Assembly: GCF_030519475.1 (NCBI RefSeq)
Contig: NZ_JAUMKD010000001.1
Location: 930,001-994,000 of the forward strand
From: Micromonospora sp. C28SCA-DRY-2
Lineage (GTDB): Bacteria; Actinomycetota; Actinomycetes; Mycobacteriales; Micromonosporaceae
DNA length: 64,000 nucleotides
Reading direction: 5' to 3'
Positions within the stretch are counted from its first letter, which is position 1, and every line of letters starts with the position of its first letter. Below, in pieces: positions 50,520 through 59,594 of this stretch. The position numbers and the translations under genes are program-made. Below the pieces are notes generated by a model. The model saw nothing but the letters and a program-made list of their open reading frames with translations. It searched no databases and had not been told where the DNA came from.

Positions 50520-50559
50520 GTTGATCTCCTCTTCGACTGCCTGACAACGGTACGTAGGG

Positions 50560-51195
50560 TCAGCCGGCCCGGCGCAGCGACAGCGCGATCGCGGTCGTCC
50601 AGGCGAACGCGACCAGGCCGTTCACGGCGATCTGGATGCTCATGTGCTCCGGCGACACGGGCAGCAGCAGGACCACCGCGACGAGGCCGCTCAGCCCGGC
50701 CGCCCACCCGGCCCGACGCCGTACGCAGCGGACGGCCAGCACGATGGCGGCGACCGCCAGCGCGGTGAAGGCGGTCGCCGCCGCGGCCGAGTGCACCACG
50801 CTGTGCCAGGACATCCGGGCGACCGGCCCGTCCGGGGTGCCTACCGGGAATCCGTGCTCCGGATCCATGGTGAACACGCCGGCGACGACCAGCCCGGCAC
50901 CGAAGATCCCGACGAGGATCGGCAGCAGGCGCCGGCCGATGCCCTCGGTGATGGTGCGGCGGATGCCGGCGGCCAGCGCCAGTCCACCGAGGCCGGCGAG
51001 TACGAAGGTGGCGATCTGGATCCAGCCGAGGCTGCCGGTGGCGAGTTGGCTGATCGGGTGCCGGGTGATGTCGAAGCCCTCGCGGGTGACCATCTGGGCG
51101 ATCGCCGAGGCGAGGAAGAGCGGCCCGGCGAGGGCGCCGGCGAGCAGCAGACGACCGGACGGCTGGCGGACGGCGGGTACGGCGAGAACGGCCAT
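50560..51195 (-). CDS. DUF998-like membrane protein
   Basis: A 211-residue protein with six predicted membrane segments. The loop after the first one contains TREGFDITRHPISQLATGSLGWI, characteristic of DUF998 proteins. ATG at 51195 with GGGAGG well placed. It is first in the operon with the YciI and ECF42 genes and starts just after the promoter at 51219-51254. Role unknown. Confidence 0.85.
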   Translation of the reverse strand: MAVLAVPAVRQPSGRLLLAGALAGPLFLASAIAQMVTREGFDITRHPISQLATGSLGWIQIATFVLAGLGGLALAAGIRRTITEGIGRRLLPILVGIFGAGLVVAGVFTMDPEHGFPVGTPDGPVARMSWHSVVHSAAAATAFTALAVAAIVLAVRCVRRRAGWAAGLSGLVAVVLLLPVSPEHMSIQIAVNGLVAFAWTTAIALSLRRAG

Positions 51196-51218
51196 GACTT
51201 TCCTCCCTGGTGGGTTCC

Positions 51219-51254
51219 TGCCGCTACCTCGGGGCCGGACCGGCGATCTCGACA
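51219..51254 (-). promoter_or_regulatory. ECF42-type promoter of the DUF998/YciI/sigma operon
   Basis: Minus strand: TGTCGA (51249-51254), 17 nt, CGAGGTAGCGGCA (51219-51231). TGTCGA is the -35 element reported for ECF42 promoters. It mirrors the promoter at 51289-51324. Confidence 0.68.
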
Positions 51255-51288
51255 CCCCCTCGATGTGATCCAGGTCACCGTCGGTCGA

Positions 51289-51324
51289 TGTCGAGAGGCG
51301 AAGGTGGCCGCCGAGGTACCGGCA
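51289..51324 (+). promoter_or_regulatory. ECF42-type promoter of the DUF1579-like gene
   Basis: Plus strand: TGTCGA (51289-51294), 17 nt, CGAGGTACCGGCA (51312-51324). It is identical to the divergent promoter in both elements except one base. Confidence 0.68.
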
Positions 51325-51346
51325 AGCACTCACCAAGGAGGACGAG

Positions 51347-51772
51347 ATGTCTGAGACCATCCAGCCGAGCGCCGAGCTGAAGGCCCTGGACCGCCTGGTC
51401 GGCACCTGGTCGGTGACCGGCGGCGCCGAGGGGACCGTGCGGTACGAGTGGATGCCGGGTGGCTTCTTCCTGTTCCAGCACGTCGAACTCACCCAGTTCG
51501 GCGAGCGGATCAGCGGCTTGGAGGTGATCGGGAACCTGCGCCCGTTCGGCGAGCCGGTCGGCGAGGACGTGGTGTCCCGGTTCTACGACTCGACCGGTAA
51601 CACCCTCGACTACGTCTACGAACTCACCGGCGACACGCTGACCATCTGGGCCGGCGCGAAGGGCAGCCCGGCGTACTACGAGGGCCGGTTCGACGCCGCG
51701 GGGACCACGGTCACCGGCGCCTGGGTCTACCCCGGCGGGGGCGGATACAACTCGACCATGACCCGGGTCTGA
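51347..51772 (+). CDS. DUF1579-like protein (lipocalin-type fold)
   Basis: A 141-residue soluble protein. LDRLVGTWSVTGGAEG at the front and later beta strands (VIGNLRPFGEP, FYDSTGNTLDYVYEL, YEGRFDAAGTTVTGAW) match DUF1579/SnoaL-like small barrel proteins. ATG at 51347 with AAGGAGG upstream. The ECF42-type promoter ahead of it links it to the divergent sigma operon. Function unknown. Confidence 0.82.
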   Translation: MSETIQPSAELKALDRLVGTWSVTGGAEGTVRYEWMPGGFFLFQHVELTQFGERISGLEVIGNLRPFGEPVGEDVVSRFYDSTGNTLDYVYELTGDTLTIWAGAKGSPAYYEGRFDAAGTTVTGAWVYPGGGGYNSTMTRV

Positions 51773-51775
51773 GGC

Positions 51776-51801
51776 GTCGCCGCCCGGAGCCGGGCGGTGA
51801 C
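51776..51801 (+). terminator. Terminator of the DUF1579-like gene
   Basis: Inverted repeat with 11 of 12 arm positions matching (51776-51787 with 51790-51801), directly after the stop. Confidence 0.5.
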
Positions 51802-51874
51802 GAACCGGAGCGGCCGGAGCGTGCGGACCCGCCCAGCGGGCCCCGCGCGCCGGCCGTTCCCGGCGTTCGGGCGC

Positions 51875-52720
51875 TCAGCCGGACACGTCGACGCGCTGGG
51901 CGAGCCGGTGGAAGGTCACCGCCGTGGGTGAGCCCGGTTCGGGGACGTAGACGATCAACCGCTGGTCGGTCTCCGGCACGTGCAGCACCCGGCACTCGAA
52001 CTCCAGCAGCCCGAGGTCGGGGTGCGGCACCCGCTTGACGATCAGGCGGCGTTCCGCCACGTCGTGCTCGGCCCAGAGCCGCGCGAACCGGGGTGAGGTG
52101 CCGAGCAGCTCGGTGACCAGCTCGGCGAGGCCCCGGTCGCGGGGGTAGCGGCCGTAGGCGGCGCGCAGGTCGGCGATCGTGGTGCGGGCGAAGTGCACCA
52201 CCTCCGGGTCGGCCCAGTGCGCGTCGTCGGACATCCGGAACATCCAGCGGACCATGTTGCGGTCGGCGGCGGGCACCGCCGCGAGATCCCCGACGAAGTA
52301 CGTGGCCAGCCGGTTCCAGGCCAGGATCTGGTAGCTGGCGTCGACCAGGTACGCCGGGGTCTCGGTCATCGCGTCCATCAGGTGCCGCAGGCCGGCGGGA
52401 ACCTCCCGGCTCGGCCCGGCGGCCGGGGGCGGAGCCACGCCGGCCACCCGGAACAGGTACTCGCGCTCGTCCCGGGTGAGCAGCAGCGCCCGGGCCAGCG
52501 CGGACAGCACCTGCCGGGACGGGTGCGGGCCGCGGCCCTGCTCCAGCCGGATGTAGTAGTCGACCGACATGCCGGCCAGCTGGGCCACCTCCTGCCGGCG
52601 CAGCCCCGGGGTGCGGCGGCGTACCCCGTCGGGGAGACCGACCTCGGCGGGGCGCAGCCGCTCCCGGCGGCTACGCAGGAACGCCGCCAGTTCCTCCCGG
52701 CGCAGGCAGTTTCTGGTCAT
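51875..52720 (-). CDS. XRE-family regulator with MmyB-like ligand-binding domain
   Basis: A 281-residue regulator. HTH at ~10-75 (PGLRRQEVAQLAGMSVDYYI and LEQGRGPHPS), then an MmyB-like sensor domain (~100-275; PAYLVDASYQILAWNRLA). Members of this actinobacterial family usually control a divergent oxidoreductase gene and themselves. Here the SDR gene at 52824 is divergent, 103 nt away. ATG at 52720. Confidence 0.9.
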   Translation of the reverse strand: MTRNCLRREELAAFLRSRRERLRPAEVGLPDGVRRRTPGLRRQEVAQLAGMSVDYYIRLEQGRGPHPSRQVLSALARALLLTRDEREYLFRVAGVAPPPAAGPSREVPAGLRHLMDAMTETPAYLVDASYQILAWNRLATYFVGDLAAVPAADRNMVRWMFRMSDDAHWADPEVVHFARTTIADLRAAYGRYPRDRGLAELVTELLGTSPRFARLWAEHDVAERRLIVKRVPHPDLGLLEFECRVLHVPETDQRLIVYVPEPGSPTAVTFHRLAQRVDVSG

Positions 52721-52823
52721 GCCGTCAAGCTTGCCTCGGCCGGCGCCGCCGAGGGTGGTACCGCCGGTCCCAGCCTCGGCCGGTCTCTCCCGCCGGGCGG
52801 GCCGGGCCGGCACCGTCGAGGAC

Positions 52824-53576
52824 ATGACGAACATGATCGCCCTGGTCACCGGGGCCAACAAGGGAATCGGCTTCGAGACCGCCCGGCAGCTCGGTGCGCG
52901 CGGGATGACAGTGCTGGTGGGCGCGCGGGACGCCGAGCGGGGCCGGGCCGCGGAGCGGCGGCTGCGCGACGGCGGCGCGCAGGCCCGCTTCCTCTCGCTG
53001 GACGTGACCGACGAGGAGTCCGTGGCGACCGCCGCGAAGCTGGTGGCCGAGGAGTACGGCAAGCTCGACGTGCTGGTCAACAACGCCGGCATCGTGCTCG
53101 GCGACGGCGAGCGGGCGCTGCCCAGCGAGACCACCCTGGCGACGCTGCGCCGGGTGTACGAGACGAACGTCTTCGGCGTGGTGGCGGTCACCAACGCGCT
53201 GCTGCCGCTGCTGCTGCGGGCCCCCGCGGCGCGGATCGTCAACGTCTCCAGCGAGGTCGGCTCGATCGGCACCATCACCGACCCGGAGAGCTTCATCTGG
53301 CGGTTGACCTCGGTGCCGTACCCGTCGTCGAAGGCGGCGCTGAACATGGTCACCGCGATGTACGCCAAGGAGCTGCGGGACACCCCGGTCAAGGTGAACG
53401 CGGCCAACCCCGGCTACTGCGCCACCGACTTCAACGGGCACACCGGCTTCCGCAGCGCCGAGCAGGGCGCGGAGGTGAGCGTGCACCTGGCGACGCTGCC
53501 GGCGGACGGCCCGTCCGGCCAGCTCTGGGGGCACCTCGCCGACGGCGGCGGCGGGTACGGCGTTCTGCCCTGGTGA
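52824..53576 (+). CDS. Short-chain dehydrogenase/reductase
   Basis: A 250-residue classical SDR. NADP-binding TGANKGIG (about residues 9-16), NNAG structural motif, catalytic Ser in VNVSSEVG, and YPSSK with the catalytic Tyr and Lys. Similar to carbonyl reductase-type SDRs often found beside MmyB-type regulators. ATG at 52824. It is followed after 80 nt by an aldo/keto reductase in the same direction. Substrate unknown. Confidence 0.92.
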   Translation: MTNMIALVTGANKGIGFETARQLGARGMTVLVGARDAERGRAAERRLRDGGAQARFLSLDVTDEESVATAAKLVAEEYGKLDVLVNNAGIVLGDGERALPSETTLATLRRVYETNVFGVVAVTNALLPLLLRAPAARIVNVSSEVGSIGTITDPESFIWRLTSVPYPSSKAALNMVTAMYAKELRDTPVKVNAANPGYCATDFNGHTGFRSAEQGAEVSVHLATLPADGPSGQLWGHLADGGGGYGVLPW

Positions 53577-53656
53577 GGGGTTGACTTCGAGTGCGCTCCA
53601 GCAGCCAGGCTCGTCCCCGAGCGCCCGGAGGACGGGCCGCGTGAGAGGGGACTCCC

Positions 53657-54643
53657 GTGAGGTACCGCACCATCGGCACCGACCCGAACACCCGCCGCGA
53701 GGTGAGCGTGCTGAGCCTCGGCGCCATGCTGTTCGGCACCGCCACCGACGAGGCGACGTCGTTCGCCATCCTGGACCGGTACGTCGAGGCCGGCGGCACC
53801 TTCATCGACACCTCGAACAACTACGCCTTCTGGATGAACGGCGGGCAGGGCGGGGAGAGCGAGGAGCTGCTCGGCAGGTGGCGGCGCAGCCGCGGGGTCG
53901 GCGACGAGATCGTCGTCGCCACCAAGCTCGGTGCCCGGCCACTCGCCCCCGGCACCAGCTACGTCGACAACCCGGAGGGGCTGTCGGCCGCGGTGATCCG
54001 GGAGGCCGCGGAGCGCAGCCGGGAGCGGCTCGGCATGGCGAAGCTGGACCTGCTGTACGCGCACATCGAGGACCACCGGGTGCCGCTGCGGGAGACCGTG
54101 ACGGCCTTCGCCGAGCTGGTCGCCGAGGGCACGGTCGGTTTGCTCGGGGTGAGCAACCACCGGGCGTGGCGGGTGGAGCGGGCCCGTAACCTAACCGCCG
54201 CGGCGGGGCTGCCCGGCTACGAGGTGCTCCAGTACCACCACACCTACCTGCAGCGGCGCGCCGATCTGCCGAGCGAGCTGGACCGGGACGGCGATGTGGG
54301 CGCGGTCGGTCCGGACCTGCTCTCCTACCTGCGGGCCGAGCCGGGGCTGGCCCTGGTGGCGTACTCGCCGCTGGTGCGGGGCGCCTACACCCGCCCGGAC
54401 AAGCCGCTCGGCGCCGGGTACGACCTGCCGAGCGTTCCCGACCGGCTGGCGGCGCTGGAGGCGGTGGCGAAGGAGACCGGTGCGACGGTGAACCAGGTGG
54501 TGCTGGCCTGGCTGATCGACGCCGAGGTGCCGGCGATCCCGCTGGTCGGGGCGTCCTCGGTGGCCCAGCTGGACGAGTCGCTGGCCGCGGTGGACCTGGC
54601 GCTGAGCGCCGAGCAGCGGGCCCGCCTGGACGCGGCCCGGTAG
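53657..54643 (+). CDS. Aldo/keto reductase
   Basis: A 328-residue aldo/keto reductase of the larger (YdhF/Tas-like) group. Catalytic residues are in FIDTSNNYAFW (Asp and Tyr), VATKLG (Lys) and LLYAHIEDH (His). The last third has the NADP-binding VPAIPLVGASSVAQLDESL. GTG at 53657 after GAGAGGGGA. It probably forms a unit with the SDR gene ahead. Confidence 0.92.
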   Translation: MRYRTIGTDPNTRREVSVLSLGAMLFGTATDEATSFAILDRYVEAGGTFIDTSNNYAFWMNGGQGGESEELLGRWRRSRGVGDEIVVATKLGARPLAPGTSYVDNPEGLSAAVIREAAERSRERLGMAKLDLLYAHIEDHRVPLRETVTAFAELVAEGTVGLLGVSNHRAWRVERARNLTAAAGLPGYEVLQYHHTYLQRRADLPSELDRDGDVGAVGPDLLSYLRAEPGLALVAYSPLVRGAYTRPDKPLGAGYDLPSVPDRLAALEAVAKETGATVNQVVLAWLIDAEVPAIPLVGASSVAQLDESLAAVDLALSAEQRARLDAAR

Positions 54644-54680
54644 CCGCCCCCGAGTGCCAGCCCGTTCGGTGATGTGGCAT

Positions 54681-54703
54681 CATAGTGAGGCATACTCACT
54701 ATG
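54681..54703. promoter_or_regulatory. MarR operator
   Basis: Perfect inverted repeat CATAGTGAG, GCATA, CTCACTATG, 14 nt before the GTG of the MarR gene. AT-rich, and of typical MarR-operator size; supports autoregulation. Confidence 0.72.
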
Positions 54704-54716
54704 AAGGCAGGTAACG

Positions 54717-55184
54717 GTGTCGGACGGGGGCCGGTTGATCACCGCGCTGGACCGGGTGCTCGAACTGGTCGTGGTGCTCAGCGACGACATGAGCCGGGGG
54801 CTGGCCCGGGAGGGGTTGACCACCTCCCGGGCCACCCTGCTGTGGCAGTTGCGCCGCAGCGGCCCGGTCACCCAGCGCGACCTGGCCGACGCGCTCGGGG
54901 TCAGCCCCCGTACCGTCACCGGGTTGGTCGACGGCCTGGTCAGCACCGGCTTCGTCACCCGCGAGCCGCATCCCACCGACCGGCGCGCGTTCCTGGTCAC
55001 CTTCACCGAGCACGGCGCCCGCACCATCGAGGCGATGGAGCGTGACCAGCGGGGCTTCGCCGACCTGCTCTTCGGCGGGATGCCCGCCGAGCGGCTGGAC
55101 TGCTTCGTCGCCGGGCTGGACGACGTCCTCGGGCGGCTGCGCGAGCAGGGCCTCTCCCCCGAGATCCGCGAGGAGGACCAGTGA
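54717..55184 (+). CDS. MarR-family transcriptional regulator
   Basis: A 155-residue winged-HTH regulator. Recognition region ~45-95 (GPVTQRDLADALGVSPRTVTGLVDGL) and the beta wing (VTREPHPTDRRAFLVTFTEHG) match MarR. GTG at 54717. Its stop overlaps the following membrane gene by 4 nt, so that gene is its nearest likely target. A strong palindrome lies just upstream. Confidence 0.93.
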   Translation: MSDGGRLITALDRVLELVVVLSDDMSRGLAREGLTTSRATLLWQLRRSGPVTQRDLADALGVSPRTVTGLVDGLVSTGFVTREPHPTDRRAFLVTFTEHGARTIEAMERDQRGFADLLFGGMPAERLDCFVAGLDDVLGRLREQGLSPEIREEDQ

Positions 55185-55831
55185 TCGCCACGACGTGGAA
55201 GCTGCTGCGCTTCGCCGTCCGCTACGAGATCGGCATGTGGCGCAGCCTCTACCGGTGGATCTTCCGGCGGCCGGAGCGGCTGCGTCCCGGCGACCGGACG
55301 TTCGGCTACAGCGGCGCGGTGATGACGCTGATGTGGATCTTCATCATCCTCTCCGCGGTGGAGGTCCCGATCTTCGAGATGATCCTGCCCTGGGAACTCG
55401 TCAGCAACATCGTGCTCGGCCTCGGCATCTACGGCCTGTTCTGGATGTTCGGCCTGCTGGCCAGCCTCAAGGTGCACCCGCACGTGGTCGGCGCGGCGGG
55501 CATCCGGATCCGCAACGGGATCACCCTCGACCTGACAGTGCCCTGGTCGGCCATCGAGCGGCTACGGGTCAACCGGCGCTCGCTGCCACCGGAGGGCAGC
55601 GTCCAGGTGGAGCGCAGCGGCGACGACGTCACGGTGAGCCTCGGGATGGCCAACCAGACCAGCGTCGACCTGCTGCTGCGCGAGCCGATCACGGTGCCGA
55701 CCCGCAAGGCGCGCGGCGAGCGGGTCACCGAACTGCGCTTCCACGCCGACGACCCGGAGGCGCTGGTCGAGGCGGCCACCGCCCACCTGGTGGCCGCCCG
55801 CCCCGACCCGTCGGGCCGGGCGGCGGCCTGA
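55181..55831 (+). CDS. Membrane protein coupled to MarR
   Basis: A 216-residue protein with two membrane segments (~47-68 and ~73-95), a basic N-terminal tail, and a C-terminal PH-like or beta-rich domain (~100-216; VPWSAIERLRVNRRSL). The ATG overlaps the MarR stop by 4 nt. No enzyme motif. It probably forms a MarR-controlled unit of unknown role. Confidence 0.78.
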   Translation: MIATTWKLLRFAVRYEIGMWRSLYRWIFRRPERLRPGDRTFGYSGAVMTLMWIFIILSAVEVPIFEMILPWELVSNIVLGLGIYGLFWMFGLLASLKVHPHVVGAAGIRIRNGITLDLTVPWSAIERLRVNRRSLPPEGSVQVERSGDDVTVSLGMANQTSVDLLLREPITVPTRKARGERVTELRFHADDPEALVEAATAHLVAARPDPSGRAAA

Positions 55832-55904
55832 GGCGATGCCTTCCGGCGCGGGGGCCTGGACCGGTCCGCGCGCGCTCTCCCCGCCCGACGGGCGCTGGCG
55901 CGGG

Positions 55905-56405
55905 TCAGGCGGCCAGGTCGAGCCGCCAGTCGTTGGAGCGCATCAGGTGCCCGGGCGGGTACTCGAACTCGGTCTCGCCGAGCAGGGTGAAGCCGGCCTT
56001 GCGGCAGACCGCGTTCGACGGGGCGTTGTCGACCGACGGATAGGCGTGCGCCCAGCGGTGGGTGCGGCGGTCGCGGGCCACCGCCACCGCCGCGCGTACC
56101 GCCGCGGTCGCCAGCCCGCGCCCCTGGTGCCCGGGCAGGATCGCCCAGCCCAGCTCGTAGACCTGCTGGCCGTGCCATTCGCGTTCCCAGTAGCCGACGC
56201 TGCCCACCGTGGCGCCGTCGGGCAGCCCCACCGTGTACATGCAGCCCTTGCCGGTGTCGCCGAAGCGCACGTAGCGCTCGTGCCGGGCGAGGACCTGCTC
56301 GTCGGTCTCCGGGCCGCCGGTGTGCGCCCGGACCTCCGGCGCGTTGAGCCGCCGCAGCAGGTCGAGGTCGTCCTCGCGCCACGGCTCGATGCGGACATCG
56401 GTCAT
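55905..56405 (-). CDS. GNAT-family N-acetyltransferase
   Basis: A 166-residue acetyltransferase of the RimJ/RimL type. The acetyl-CoA loop is in LPGHQGRGLATAAVRAAV (Q/RxxGxG/A); the family strand ELGWAIL precedes it and AVCRKAGF follows. ATG at 56405. It is divergent from the FMN reductase operon. Substrate unknown. Confidence 0.88.
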   Translation of the reverse strand: MTDVRIEPWREDDLDLLRRLNAPEVRAHTGGPETDEQVLARHERYVRFGDTGKGCMYTVGLPDGATVGSVGYWEREWHGQQVYELGWAILPGHQGRGLATAAVRAAVAVARDRRTHRWAHAYPSVDNAPSNAVCRKAGFTLLGETEFEYPPGHLMRSNDWRLDLAA

Positions 56406-56484
56406 GGTGTCCCCCCGTTCCTCCGGGGAGCATTCAAACAGCCACCACCGACACCGCGGCGCCGGAACGCGGCGGCCGCGCGGG

Positions 56485-56505
56485 CCGCTAGATCGGATCT
56501 AGCGG
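56485..56505. promoter_or_regulatory. 21-bp perfect palindrome upstream of FMN reductase/ABC operon
   Basis: CCGCTAGATC, G, GATCTAGCGG: 10-bp arms around one base, 58 nt before the ATG at 56564. Typical of a TetR-type operator. No TetR gene is in this window. Confidence 0.65.
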
Positions 56506-56563
56506 GCGCCGGTCGCCCTCTCGCGCCTGACGGGTGGGACCGGAGCGGCCGGGAGGAGGAACC

Positions 56564-57118
56564 ATGAGCCCACTGCGACTCGCCGTGATCATCGGCAGCA
56601 CCCGCGAGGGGCGGGCGGGCGACCGGATCGCCCGCTGGTTCGTCGACCAGGCGGACCGGCACGACGGGCTGGCGGTCACCGTGGTCGACCTCGCCGACTT
56701 CGACTTTCCCGCCGGCTACCCGGCCGAGCCGACCCCGGCCATGCGGGCGTTCGCCGAGCAGGTCGGCCGGGCGGACGCGTTCGTCGTGGTCACCCCGGAG
56801 TACAACCACAGCTTCCCGGCCTCGTTGAAACAGGCGATCGACTACGCGTACGACGAGTGGCAGGCCAAGCCGGTCGGTTTCGTGTCGTACGGCTGTGGTT
56901 CCGTCGGCCTGCACGCGGTCGACCAGCTCCGGACGGTCTTCACCGCCCTGCACGCGGTCACGGTGCGCGACGTCGTCGGCGTCGACCTGCTCTGCGGCGA
57001 GCCGCCGCCGCTGGCCACCGACGAGCTGCGCCGCACCGCCCGGGTCCTGCTCGACCAGCTCTGCTGGTGGGGCCTGGCACTGCGCGACGGCCGCGCCGCG
57101 CGCCCGTACGTCTCCTGA
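56564..57118 (+). CDS. NADPH-dependent FMN reductase-like protein
   Basis: A 184-residue flavodoxin-like protein. FMN phosphate loop [15 protein letters not shown] and the [19 protein letters not shown] motif are those of NADPH-dependent FMN/quinone reductases. ATG at 56564 with GGGAGGAGGA upstream. The DrrA-like gene begins 27 nt after the stop, so they likely form one operon under the palindrome at 56485-56505. Confidence 0.92.
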   Translation: MSPLRLAVIIGSTREGRAGDRIARWFVDQADRHDGLAVTVVDLADFDFPAGYPAEPTPAMRAFAEQVGRADAFVVVTPEYNHSFPASLKQAIDYAYDEWQAKPVGFVSYGCGSVGLHAVDQLRTVFTALHAVTVRDVVGVDLLCGEPPPLATDELRRTARVLLDQLCWWGLALRDGRAARPYVS

Positions 57119-57144
57119 AGAGTTCGCGAAGGAAGGTAGGGATC

Positions 57145-58158
57145 ATGAGTAGACGCAGCACCGGCCCGGCCATCGAGGCCGAAGGGCTGGCCAAGTCGTT
57201 CGGGGACACCCGGGCGCTGGACGGGCTCGACCTGACAGTGCCCGCCGGCACCGTCTACGGGGTGCTCGGCCCGAACGGCGCCGGCAAGACCACCGCGGTA
57301 CGGGTGCTGGCGACGCTGCTCCGCCCGGACGGCGGGCGGGCGCGGGTGTTCGGTCACGACGTCATCGCCGAGGCCGACGCGGTCCGGGCCCGGGTCAGCC
57401 TGACCGGCCAGTACGCCTCGGTGGACGAGGACCTGACCGGGCTGGAGAACCTGATCCTGCTCGGCCGGCTGCTCGGCCACCGGAAGCCGGCCGCCCGGCA
57501 GCGGGCGGAGAGCCTGCTCGCCGCGTTCGGGCTGACCGAGGCGGCCGACCGGCAGGTGAAGAAGTACTCCGGCGGCATGCGGCGGCGCATCGACATCGCC
57601 GCCAGCATCCTCAACACCCCGGATCTGCTCTTCCTCGACGAGCCGACCACCGGGCTGGACCCGCGCAGCCGCAACCAGGTGTGGGAGATCGTCCGGGCGG
57701 TGGTGGCGCACGGCACCACCGTGCTGCTGACCACGCAGTACCTCGACGAGGCCGACCAGCTGGCCGGCCGGATCGCGGTGGTCGACCACGGCCGGGTGAT
57801 CGCGGAGGGCACCCCGGGCGAGCTGAAGGCGTCGGTCGGTTCCGGCACCGTCCACCTGCGACTGCGCGACGCGCACCAGCGGCCCGAGGCCGAGCGGCTG
57901 CTGCGGACGGCGCTCGACGTGCCGGTGCAGCTCGAACCGGACCCGGTGGCGCTGACCGCCCGGGTCGGTGGCGACGGCAGCGACCTCGACGCCAGTGAGC
58001 AGGCCGCGCGGGTCCTCGGCGACCTGGCTCGCGCCGGCATCGTGGTGGACAACTTCTCCCTCGGCCAGCCGAGCCTGGACGAGGTCTTCCTGGCCCTGAC
58101 CGACCACCCCGCCGTGCCGGCCGACGAGCGGGACGAGCAGCTGGAGGCAGCCCGATGA
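57145..58158 (+). CDS. ABC transporter ATP-binding protein, DrrA (daunorubicin-resistance) family
   Basis: A 337-residue ATPase. Walker [10 protein letters not shown] (42-50), signature [15 protein letters not shown], Walker [17 protein letters not shown], then [17 protein letters not shown]. The long C-terminal domain with the DrrA-type [16 protein letters not shown] motif assigns it to DrrA. With the next gene it forms a drug exporter, also used for lipid export. The substrate is not known. It overlaps the permease gene by 4 nt. Confidence 0.93.
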   Translation: MSRRSTGPAIEAEGLAKSFGDTRALDGLDLTVPAGTVYGVLGPNGAGKTTAVRVLATLLRPDGGRARVFGHDVIAEADAVRARVSLTGQYASVDEDLTGLENLILLGRLLGHRKPAARQRAESLLAAFGLTEAADRQVKKYSGGMRRRIDIAASILNTPDLLFLDEPTTGLDPRSRNQVWEIVRAVVAHGTTVLLTTQYLDEADQLAGRIAVVDHGRVIAEGTPGELKASVGSGTVHLRLRDAHQRPEAERLLRTALDVPVQLEPDPVALTARVGGDGSDLDASEQAARVLGDLARAGIVVDNFSLGQPSLDEVFLALTDHPAVPADERDEQLEAAR

Positions 58159-59012
58159 GCAGCAACGCCACCACCACGACCGGGCCGGCCCCGACGGTCT
58201 ACGTACCGTCGGCGGAGGCGCTGTCGACAGTCCTCGCGCCCGGCGCGCGGCCACCGCGACCGAGCCCGCTGTCGGCGTCCCTGACGTTCGGCTGGCGGGC
58301 GATGCTGAAGATCAAGCACGTGCCGGAGCAGCTGTTCGACGTGACGGCGTTCCCGATCATCATGGTGCTGATGTTCACCTACCTGTTCGGCGGCGCGCTC
58401 GCCGACAGCCCGCGGGACTACCTCCAGTTCTTCCTGCCCGGCATCATGGTGACCAGCGTCGTGATGATCACCATGTACACCGGGATCGGACTGAACACCG
58501 ACATCGAGAAGGGCGTCTTCGACCGGTTCCGGACGCTGCCGGTCTGGCGGCCGGCCGCGCTGGTCGGCATGATCTTCGGTGATGTGCTGCGCTACGTGCT
58601 GGCCGCCGTGGTGATCCTCGGCGTCGGGCTGGTGCTGGGCTTCCGTCCCGACGGCGGGCTGCTCGGCGTGCTGGGCGGCATCGGCCTGCTGGTGGTCTTC
58701 TCGTTCGCGTTCTCCTGGGTGTGGACGTTCTTCGGGCTGGTCCTGCGCAGCGAGAAGTCGGTGATGGGGGTCAGCATGATGGTGCTGTTCCCGCTGACCT
58801 TCCTGAGCAACGTCTTCGTCGAGCCGGCCACCATGCCCGGCTGGTTGCAGGCGTTCGTGAAGGTCAACCCGATCACCCAGCTGGTCGCCTCGGTGCGCGC
58901 CGTGATGTCGGGGGCGTCGGACCCGTCGAGCACGATGTGGACGCTGGTGTGGAGCGCCGCGTTCGTGGTCGTCTTCGGCACCCTGACCATGTACCGGTAC
59001 AACCGCCGCTGA
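58155..59012 (+). CDS. ABC transporter permease, DrrB family
   Basis: A 285-residue ABC-2 permease with six membrane segments. [20 protein letters not shown] and [17 protein letters not shown] followed by a C-terminal [17 protein letters not shown] are DrrB hallmarks. ATG overlaps the ATPase gene (ATGA). It works as a dimer with the DrrA-like ATPase. A strong hairpin follows. Confidence 0.92.
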   Translation: MSSNATTTTGPAPTVYVPSAEALSTVLAPGARPPRPSPLSASLTFGWRAMLKIKHVPEQLFDVTAFPIIMVLMFTYLFGGALADSPRDYLQFFLPGIMVTSVVMITMYTGIGLNTDIEKGVFDRFRTLPVWRPAALVGMIFGDVLRYVLAAVVILGVGLVLGFRPDGGLLGVLGGIGLLVVFSFAFSWVWTFFGLVLRSEKSVMGVSMMVLFPLTFLSNVFVEPATMPGWLQAFVKVNPITQLVASVRAVMSGASDPSSTMWTLVWSAAFVVVFGTLTMYRYNRR

Positions 59013-59022
59013 GCAGCGCGTC

Positions 59023-59062
59023 GCCGACGGGCCCCGCCACCACCGTGGCGGGGCCCGTCGGC
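59023..59062. terminator. Bidirectional terminator
   Basis: Perfect 18-bp stem (59023-59040 with 59045-59062) and a 4-nt loop CACC, between the DrrB-like stop and the convergent remnant ending at 59069. Confidence 0.82.
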
Positions 59063-59068
59063 GGACGG

Positions 59069-59594
59069 CTACGAACCGACCGGGACGGTGGCGGTCTCGC
59101 CGTCGGGGGCGGTGACGCGTACCTCGGTGGCACCGGCGGGGAGCAGCGCCGCGTTCCGCCCGGCGTCCTGCCACCGCCCGGCGCCGACCCGGTAGCTCAG
59201 CGCCGCGCCCTCGGCGGCAATGAGGATCCCCTGCCCGTCGGGCAGCCGCAGCCGCACCGGCAGCGGCGCGGTCCAGTCGGCGAACCCGCTGGCCGCCGCT
59301 TGGAAGGGTGCGTCGCCGCGGGCGAGCAGGGCGATGACCCGAGCTGGGTCGTCGTCGTACTGGATGGTCCGCAGCAGCAGCCGCCGGCCGTCGGGGGTGG
59401 CCCCGTACACGGTCAGCACGGGCGAACTCCCGCCTCGGTGAGTGCCGCCGGCGTCGATGTACGCGGCGAGCGGGTCCCCCTCGTGCACCGTGTCGGCCTG
59501 CCCGGCGGGGTCGGGGCCCCACGCCCGGTCCGCGCCGGGCAACGTGTGGGTGAGCTGCGGCGGTTGCGGCCCGTCCTGCCCGTCGGGAAAGAGG
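59069..59594 (-). pseudogene. C-terminal fragment of the gene that followed a SigE-family sigma factor
   Basis: Open frame on the minus strand that begins only after an in-frame TGA at 59606-59608 and has no credible start (nearest TTG at 59542). It encodes a beta-rich exported-type segment (THTLPGADRAWG, VHEGDPLAAYIDA, TVYGATPDGRRLLL, LPVRLRLPDGQGILIAAEG) ending at a normal stop. Similar segments form the C-terminus of proteins that I recall next to SigE-type sigma genes. The N-terminus is lost. It is joined to the sigma remnant at 59595. Confidence 0.6.
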
